Source: an uncultured Alphaproteobacteria bacterium
GTDB taxonomy: Bacteria > Pseudomonadota > Alphaproteobacteria > RF32 > CAG-239
Reading direction: 5' to 3'
Assembly: GCA_944392275.1 (NCBI GenBank)
Contig: CALXWA010000002.1
Location: 186,001 to 250,000, forward strand
Length of the DNA: 64,000 nucleotides
Below, piece after piece: positions 59,218-64,000 of this stretch. The position numbers were made by a program, and so were the translations under genes. The stretch's first letter is position 1. The number at the start of each line of letters is the position of its first letter. A model generated the notes under the pieces. The model made no database searches and was not told the origin of the DNA. It saw nothing but the letters and a program-made list of their open reading frames with translations.

Positions 59218-59835
59218 ATGGTGGTTTTAAAAAACATATATGGTCGTTTCCATGATTTTGCCAAAGCGTGTTATGACTATTTTATTGATTTGGCGGCTCG
59301 TCCGAATGCCATGTATTTTTTGTTTTTGGTTGCTTTTGCCGAAAGTTCTTTTTTCCCTATTCCGCCGGATATTATGATTATTCCGATGGTTTTGGCGTTG
59401 CCGAGCAAGGCCTACAAAATTGCTTTTGTGGCAACGTTTGCCAGTGTTTTAGGTGGCTTTTTTGGTTATGGAATCGGCGTTTTCTTCTTTGATTTGATTG
59501 CCAAGCCGATTTTGAATTTTTATGGTTATATGCAACAGTTTGACAGTTTTAAAAACTATTATCATGAATGGGGAGCGTGGATTGTTTTTGGTGCCGGTAT
59601 TACCCCTTTCCCATATAAAGTTATTACGATTGCCAGCGGCGTTGTTCATTTGGATTTGTTAACGTTTATTCTTGCTTCCGTTATTGCTCGAGGAATGCGT
59701 TTTTATTTGGTGGCGTGGTTGTTGAAAAAATATGGGGAACCCATGAAAGTTTTTATTGAAAAAAACCTTGGTTTCTTATCAATTTTATTTTTAATTTTGT
59801 TGGTCGGCGGTTTTGCGATGGTTAAATATCTCTAA
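59218..59835 (+). CDS. DedA/YqaA-type membrane protein
   Basis: A 205-residue SNARE-associated-type membrane protein with five or so hydrophobic segments, the family re-entrant loop FAESSFFPIPPDIMIIPMVLA and GAGITPFPYKVITIASGVVHL. DedA proteins are thought to be flippases or transporters of undecaprenyl phosphate or related lipids. It is monocistronic, convergent with nth, overlapping by four bases at the stop codons. Confidence 0.92.
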   Translation: MVVLKNIYGRFHDFAKACYDYFIDLAARPNAMYFLFLVAFAESSFFPIPPDIMIIPMVLALPSKAYKIAFVATFASVLGGFFGYGIGVFFFDLIAKPILNFYGYMQQFDSFKNYYHEWGAWIVFGAGITPFPYKVITIASGVVHLDLLTFILASVIARGMRFYLVAWLLKKYGEPMKVFIEKNLGFLSILFLILLVGGFAMVKYL

Positions 59836-60464
59836 ACCCGTTTGTCTATGCTGTGGCAAAAGTTTTTCAGCGGGCAGGCAATACAGTCGGGCTTTTGAGC
59901 TTTGCAAGTGTATCTTCCAAAGAGAACAAGCCAGTGGTTTAGATAGCGTTTGTATTCATCCGGCAGGCGATTAAGGTCTTCTTCTACGGATAGGGGCGTT
60001 TTTCCGTCACTGAGCTCTAATCTTTTGGCTAAGCGGAGCACATGTGTATCTACGGCAACGGTTGGCTCCTGCCACCAAACATTGAGCAAAACGTTAGCGG
60101 TTTTTCTTCCGACACCGGGAAGAGCTTCCAAAGCTTCACGATTGTGGGGAACTTCTCCATTGTAGTCTTCTTGCAGTCGTTGGCTTAAAGCAATAATGTT
60201 TTTGGCTTTGTTGTTATATAAGCCGATGGTTTTAATGTGTTCTTTGAGTTTATCTATCCCAAGATCAAGCATTTTTTGCGGTGTATCGGCAAGGGTAAAG
60301 AGTTTTTGTGTTGCCTGATTAACGCCTTTATCAGTGCTTTGTGCGGAGAGAACAATTGCAACCAACAAAGTATAAGCATTGTGGTAATTTAATTCACTTT
60401 GCGGTGTTGGGTTTTGTTTTTTTAAGACATCCAGCAGGGCGATGATTTCTTTGATCGGTCTCAT
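59832..60464 (-). CDS. nth: Endonuclease III
   Basis: DNA glycosylase/lyase for oxidised pyrimidines. The 210 residues carry the helix-hairpin-helix LEALPGVGRKTANVLL with the catalytic Lys, VDTHVLRLAKRL with the catalytic Asp, and the [4Fe-4S] cluster motif C-x6-C-x2-C-x5-C in CKAQKPDCIACPLKNFC near the C-terminus. The start overlaps the tsaD stop by four bases, so the two are co-transcribed. Confidence 0.95.
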   Translation of the reverse strand: MRPIKEIIALLDVLKKQNPTPQSELNYHNAYTLLVAIVLSAQSTDKGVNQATQKLFTLADTPQKMLDLGIDKLKEHIKTIGLYNNKAKNIIALSQRLQEDYNGEVPHNREALEALPGVGRKTANVLLNVWWQEPTVAVDTHVLRLAKRLELSDGKTPLSVEEDLNRLPDEYKRYLNHWLVLFGRYTCKAQKPDCIACPLKNFCHSIDKRV

Positions 60465-61537
60465 GCTTTTACCCCTCCGGCTCCGGCGGCTTTGGGTGCG
60501 TTATTGTCGAGAGGCCAACGAGGACGGGGTTTGAAGTCTAGTGTGTCAAACATTCCTTTTAAGGCTCTTTCCATTCCGGCCCAAGCAATCATAACCCCGT
60601 TATCGGTACAGTATTTAATCGGGGGAGCCGAAAAAAGCAACCCTTCGGTTTGTGCCAATTGTTGTAAACGATTGCGGAGGTAAGTATTTGCGGCCACCCC
60701 TCCGGAAACGACTAAATCTTTGCCTTGAGGATATTTGGTTTTGAACAAAACAATTGCTTTTTGTAATTTATAAACCAGACTGTCGGTTGCGGCTTTTTGA
60801 AAGCTGGCACAAATATCGGCAACGTCTCTTTTGCGAAGGATGGCGTGTTCAATATTGCCATCCGGCGAGTAGGTTTCAATAATTTTGCGAACGGCGGTTT
60901 TTAACCCGGAAAAAGAAAGATTACAATCCCCGGAGTTGTGTAAGGGACGGGGTAAGGTAAATCGGCTTTCGTCTCCGAGTTCAGACATCTTTTCAATCAT
61001 CGGGCCCCCCGGGTAACCGAGATTTAACATCTTGGCAACTTTGTCAAAAGCTTCTCCGGCGGCGTCATCAATTGTTGTTCCGAGACGCTCAAAATCCCCG
61101 ACCCCTTTGACTACCAAAATTTGGCAATGTCCTCCGGAAACAAGAAGCAACAGATACGGATAGGCAACGTCGGAGGTAAGGCGTGCCGCCAGAGCATGAC
61201 CTTCTAAATGATTGACGGCAATAAAAGGTTTGTTTAAGGCTAAGGCAAGAGCTTTGCCGGCCATGCATCCGATGACAACACCGCCGATTAATCCGGGGCC
61301 TGAAGAGGCGGCAACGGCATCTACTTCGGCCGGAGATATTTGAGCCTGCTTAAAGGTTTCTTCCAAAATCTCATCAATATGTTCCAGATGTGAGCGGGCG
61401 GCAATTTCCGGTACAACTCCTCCGTATATTTTATGCTCCAGCTGTGTTAAGACAGCTTGTCCAAGTATTTTGCGATCATCGGTTACGATGGCGGCAGCTG
61501 TTTCATCGCAGCTGCTTTCAATGCCAAGTACTTTCAT
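60461..61537 (-). CDS. tsaD: tRNA t6A37 threonylcarbamoyltransferase TsaD
   Basis: Transfers threonylcarbamoyl to A37 of tRNA. The 358-residue ASKHA protein has the ESSCDETAAAIV N-terminus, the metal-binding VNHLEGHALAARL (HxxxH), LLLLVSGGHCQILVV and LVVSGGVAANTYLRNRL. It is normal in length. It lies divergent from the Mic60-like gene; its partner TsaE is at 5.6-6.1 kb. Confidence 0.96.
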   Translation of the reverse strand: MKVLGIESSCDETAAAIVTDDRKILGQAVLTQLEHKIYGGVVPEIAARSHLEHIDEILEETFKQAQISPAEVDAVAASSGPGLIGGVVIGCMAGKALALALNKPFIAVNHLEGHALAARLTSDVAYPYLLLLVSGGHCQILVVKGVGDFERLGTTIDDAAGEAFDKVAKMLNLGYPGGPMIEKMSELGDESRFTLPRPLHNSGDCNLSFSGLKTAVRKIIETYSPDGNIEHAILRKRDVADICASFQKAATDSLVYKLQKAIVLFKTKYPQGKDLVVSGGVAANTYLRNRLQQLAQTEGLLFSAPPIKYCTDNGVMIAWAGMERALKGMFDTLDFKPRPRWPLDNNAPKAAGAGGVKA

Positions 61538-61647
61538 GGTTATTCCTTTTATGTATTTTGTGCATATATTTATTGCAGTTTTTTTTATATTATATACACT
61601 ATAAAAAATTTAATGCCAAGAATTTACTTGTAAAAAGGATGCTTATT
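61538..61647. promoter_or_regulatory. Divergent intergenic region between tsaD and the Mic60-like gene
   Basis: A 110-base gap in which both flanking genes start. It is T-rich with TATAT-like stretches on each side, but no -35/-10 pair was convincing. Confidence 0.3.
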
Positions 61648-62628
61648 ATGGTTAAAAAAGATGCAATTTCGGACAAAGAAACACCGGCGGTCAAAAGTGT
61701 GAAAAAACATTTTTCATTTGTAAAGTTGTTTCTTTTTTTAATTTTAGTCGGAGGAATTTACGGATTGGCGGCTTATCCGCAGGTACGGCAAAGTTCTCTG
61801 AACTATGTTTTGTCGTGGTTTAATACGGAAGATGATTATCAAAATCAGTTGAATTTGATGAAAAGTCAAATCTTGGCCTTGCAGCAAAGTTTACAACAAA
61901 TGGAAAGTCAGAAGCCGGAAATTGATTTTTCTTATGTTGATGAAAAAATTTCCGATATTGAGAAATTTAATCGTAATGTTATTGATTCCAAAGCCAATGT
62001 GGCAACGGTTTTAGGGGTTATTACCCGTATGGACAAAGCCGAGCAACGATTAGATACCTTAAGTAAAGTTTCTGATGAGAGTGCTTTGATTTTAACGGCG
62101 GCAATGTTGGTTAAAGACAGTGCAGAAAGAGGCAATCATTTTGAGTACGAAGCGGAAGTCTTGCAAGAATTGGCCAAAGGGGCTCCACAGTTTGCCGAGG
62201 CTGTTCAGGTTGTTGCTTCTTATGCTCCGAAGGGGATCGTTTCTCAAGATGTCTTGGAATTTGAGTTTGATGATATATATCAATCTTTAATTAAAGAGCA
62301 AAAAGCTACTTTTGAGAAAAACTGGAAAGATCGAATTAATTCTAAGTTAAATGAATTGGTGCAAATTAAGAGAGTTAATGAAAAAGCACCTAAGTTTGTG
62401 GTTGACGAAAAGTTAGAAGATGTTAAAACGGCCGTTGATGAAGGCAAATTGGCTTTGGCGGTACAAAAACTTGAAATGTTGGATAATCCTCTGTTTAAGG
62501 AAAACAAAGCCTTGCAAAATTGGATTGAAAAAGCAAAAGCCAACGTTGCTTTTTATCGGGCGATTAATAAAATATCGGCTTCTTCTTTGGCGATTATGAA
62601 AGTTAAATTTTTGAAAAATCAAAATTAG
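61648..62628 (+). CDS. Mic60/mitofilin-like membrane protein
   Basis: A 326-residue protein from the ATG at 61648 (AAGGA eight bases upstream; the longer frame from 61390 is a shadow of tsaD). It has one N-terminal membrane helix (about residues 24-46), a coiled coil (about 65-145) and a C-terminal domain that reads like bacterial mitofilin: ALILTAAMLVKDSAERGNHFEYEAEVLQELAKGAPQ, then VDEGKLALAVQKLEML and ALQNWIEKAKANVAF. In alphaproteobacteria, mic60 is typically found beside tsaD and heme genes, matching this position; hemC and hemD are absent. The role is shaping inner-membrane invaginations. Confidence 0.7.
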   Translation: MVKKDAISDKETPAVKSVKKHFSFVKLFLFLILVGGIYGLAAYPQVRQSSLNYVLSWFNTEDDYQNQLNLMKSQILALQQSLQQMESQKPEIDFSYVDEKISDIEKFNRNVIDSKANVATVLGVITRMDKAEQRLDTLSKVSDESALILTAAMLVKDSAERGNHFEYEAEVLQELAKGAPQFAEAVQVVASYAPKGIVSQDVLEFEFDDIYQSLIKEQKATFEKNWKDRINSKLNELVQIKRVNEKAPKFVVDEKLEDVKTAVDEGKLALAVQKLEMLDNPLFKENKALQNWIEKAKANVAFYRAINKISASSLAIMKVKFLKNQN

Positions 62629-62640
62629 TTGGGGACGGCG

Positions 62641-64000
62641 ATGCGTGAGTTAAAAAAACTGTGGAACGAGAAATATAAAGGTGTGGAACACACGTTGCAG
62701 CAAATGCAAAATGTTAAAACGGCGGTGACCGCTTTTAATACCAATATTGATGCGGTTTTAAAAATAAGCGGTAAACGCTTGGCCGAACTGGCTCATCAAT
62801 GTTCTTTAGATTGGAAACAACTGAATCATATTGAAAAAAATTCGATTGAGGAAATTCCCGATGTTGTTAAAGGGGCTTTTCGGTGTTTTTCAAAAGGAAT
62901 CGCTGAAGAATGGCTGATTAGTGATTTAAGGGTTTTTGATTGGTTAATGCAAAATATCGGCTATGATCGGCTGCAGATGGGCGGACAAGGCGGAATTGTT
63001 GCAAATGCTTTAGCGGTGTGTGGTGTACAAAAGGTTTTAAACCATTGTAACTCATTGCCGGAAAAGCAAGCAAAGCTTTTTTTGCCCTTGGATAACTTAT
63101 TGTCTTTTGATGAGGAGGGAAATTTAGCCCCTGCTTGGAAAATTAATCGGTCAAAAGATATTCCGCTGATGCATTGGATTATTGAGTTTGATAAAGGAGA
63201 TGTTTTTGAGCTAGAGGATTATAAAATTAGTTGTCCGAAGGCGAATCGTTTTATTGCAACATATGATCCGATGAATTCTAATTTGGTTCGGGATGAACAT
63301 TTTGTTGATTATATGGATCGGGCTAAAACCGATGTTGTTATTTTGTCGGGATATCATGCTTTGACGGCGGAAAAAAATGGCGTTTTCTTGGTGGAAAATT
63401 CGCTTCCGGTTATTAAAAAATGGCAACAAAACGGAGCTTTGTTACATTTGGAAATTGCTTCAACTCAAGATAAAATCGTCCGGAAAACAATCGTTGATAA
63501 AGTTGCAACGCTTGCGGATTCAATCGGCTTAAATGAACGAGAAACCATTGATGTTTTGGAAGTTATCGGTGAAGAAAGTCTTGCGGAAATTTGCGAATCT
63601 AAAATTAATAGCCGTAATTTGTTTGAAGCAATTATGAAAATTAAGGAAAAAGTAAAAACAAAGCGAATCCAAATGCATATGTTTGGATTGTATGTTACGG
63701 TGCAGGATAAAGATTTTAAGGTATCGGCTCAGCGGAATCTTGAAGGTATGTGTTTGGCAGCAACCGTTGCGGCGAGCAAAGCTGCTTGCGGACATATTAA
63801 TTGTCGTGAAAACTTGTTGTGGGCCAAGAATATGGATGTCAGCGAAATCGGCTTGAGAGAGTTACGTTTGTTATCCGAGTATATTCAAAACGAAAAATTA
63901 TTGACCGATGGGATTGCCGAATATAACGGATATGATGTTATTGCCGTTCCGACAATTTTGGTTGAAAAACCTAAAACCTTGGTTGGAATGGGAGATACAA
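62641..64000 (+). CDS. ADP-dependent phosphofructokinase/glucokinase family protein (truncated by window end)
   Basis: ATG at 62641; no stop before 64000, so at least 453 residues are visible and the C-terminal end is missing. Motifs of the ADP-dependent sugar kinase family are present in order: FNTNIDAV (32-39), MGGQGGIVAN (113-122), LSGYHAL (235-241), HLEIAS (269-274) and, at the very end, VGMGDT (448-453), equivalent to the catalytic GxGD motif. It uses ADP rather than ATP to phosphorylate glucose or fructose-6-phosphate; the substrate is not decided here. It follows the Mic60-like gene by 12 bases, so it may be co-transcribed. Confidence 0.85.
   Translation, partial: MRELKKLWNEKYKGVEHTLQQMQNVKTAVTAFNTNIDAVLKISGKRLAELAHQCSLDWKQLNHIEKNSIEEIPDVVKGAFRCFSKGIAEEWLISDLRVFDWLMQNIGYDRLQMGGQGGIVANALAVCGVQKVLNHCNSLPEKQAKLFLPLDNLLSFDEEGNLAPAWKINRSKDIPLMHWIIEFDKGDVFELEDYKISCPKANRFIATYDPMNSNLVRDEHFVDYMDRAKTDVVILSGYHALTAEKNGVFLVENSLPVIKKWQQNGALLHLEIASTQDKIVRKTIVDKVATLADSIGLNERETIDVLEVIGEESLAEICESKINSRNLFEAIMKIKEKVKTKRIQMHMFGLYVTVQDKDFKVSAQRNLEGMCLAATVAASKAACGHINCRENLLWAKNMDVSEIGLRELRLLSEYIQNEKLLTDGIAEYNGYDVIAVPTILVEKPKTLVGMGDT

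Noticed and set aside
61390..61647. Long + strand frame extending the Mic60-like gene into tsaD
   Set aside because: It is antisense to the start of tsaD and has no ribosome site; the ATG at 61648 has AAGGA and gives a normal membrane anchor.
1..64000. CRISPR arrays, insertion sequences, rRNA and prophage
   Set aside because: No regularly spaced direct repeats, transposase-like motifs, 16S/23S sequence or phage structural genes were seen while reading the window.

Overview
The window is a stretch of a bacterial chromosome that I assign to a low-GC alphaproteobacterium, probably a host- or gut-associated relative of the Rhodospirillales (the lineage below class is inference). The evidence for the class is gene content and order: truncated HPr kinase next to tsaE; rho, mnmE, mnmG, rsmG, parA, parB in a row; coaE-dnaQ; maf-rng-yacG; a FliX homologue; single-cysteine DksA; RpoH with its diagnostic box; miaB-phoH-ybeY-corC-lnt-xre-metK-trmB; and a Mic60/mitofilin-like gene beside tsaD. 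No insertion sequence, CRISPR array, rRNA or prophage was seen. One tRNA is present.

Layout. 1-7.1 kb: end of ybaB and recR on +, then on - a long run cvpA, radA, mlaF, mlaE, hprK, tsaE and a membrane-anchored nuclease-fold protein. 7.1-18.2 kb: the origin-proximal housekeeping block on the - strand (parB, parA, rsmG, mnmG, mnmE, rho), interrupted by a three-gene islet (two tandem PHP phosphoesterases and an HD phosphohydrolase) and by a HAD gene and a membrane protein. Three parS or parS-like sites lie inside rsmG, mnmG and mnmE. 18248-18741 is an AT-rich gene-free region with DnaA-box-like sequences, an inverted repeat, a CtrA-type motif and divergent flanking genes; I call it the probable chromosomal oriC. 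18.7-27.4 kb: mostly + strand, coaE, dnaQ, HAD nucleotidase, small envelope proteins, a prepilin-like protein, fliX, dksA, maf, rng, yacG.

27.3-34.9 kb is the main accessory region: on the - strand a cassette of four unrecognised proteins (two with related membrane anchors), a VirD4/TraG-type coupling ATPase, a small protein with a colicin-DNase-like HNH motif, and a SUKH (SMI1/KNR4) immunity-like protein. It looks like a coupling-protein-centred secretion locus with an effector-immunity pair at its 3' end. 35-45.9 kb: rluD, rpoH (with a large hairpin in its leader), a membrane-anchored pseudokinase, a PAS plus degenerate GGDEF protein, Bax-inhibitor, metalloprotease-like YgjP, two YcgN paralogues, dnaB, rpmB and tRNA-Arg(CCG). 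45.9-56 kb: phosphoglycerate-mutase-like enzyme, sugar transporter, and the conserved trmB-metK-xre-lnt-corC-ybeY-phoH-miaB run. 56-64 kb: TerB-like protein and partner, yggT, yggU, folD (with a His/Cys-rich tail), a DedA-type protein, nth, tsaD, Mic60-like protein, and a gene truncated by the window end that is a clear ADP-dependent sugar kinase, a family best known from archaea and animals.

All calls are from reading motifs and context by eye; no database search or skew computation was run. Start codons were moved from the longest frame where a Shine-Dalgarno sequence or family length favoured another start.
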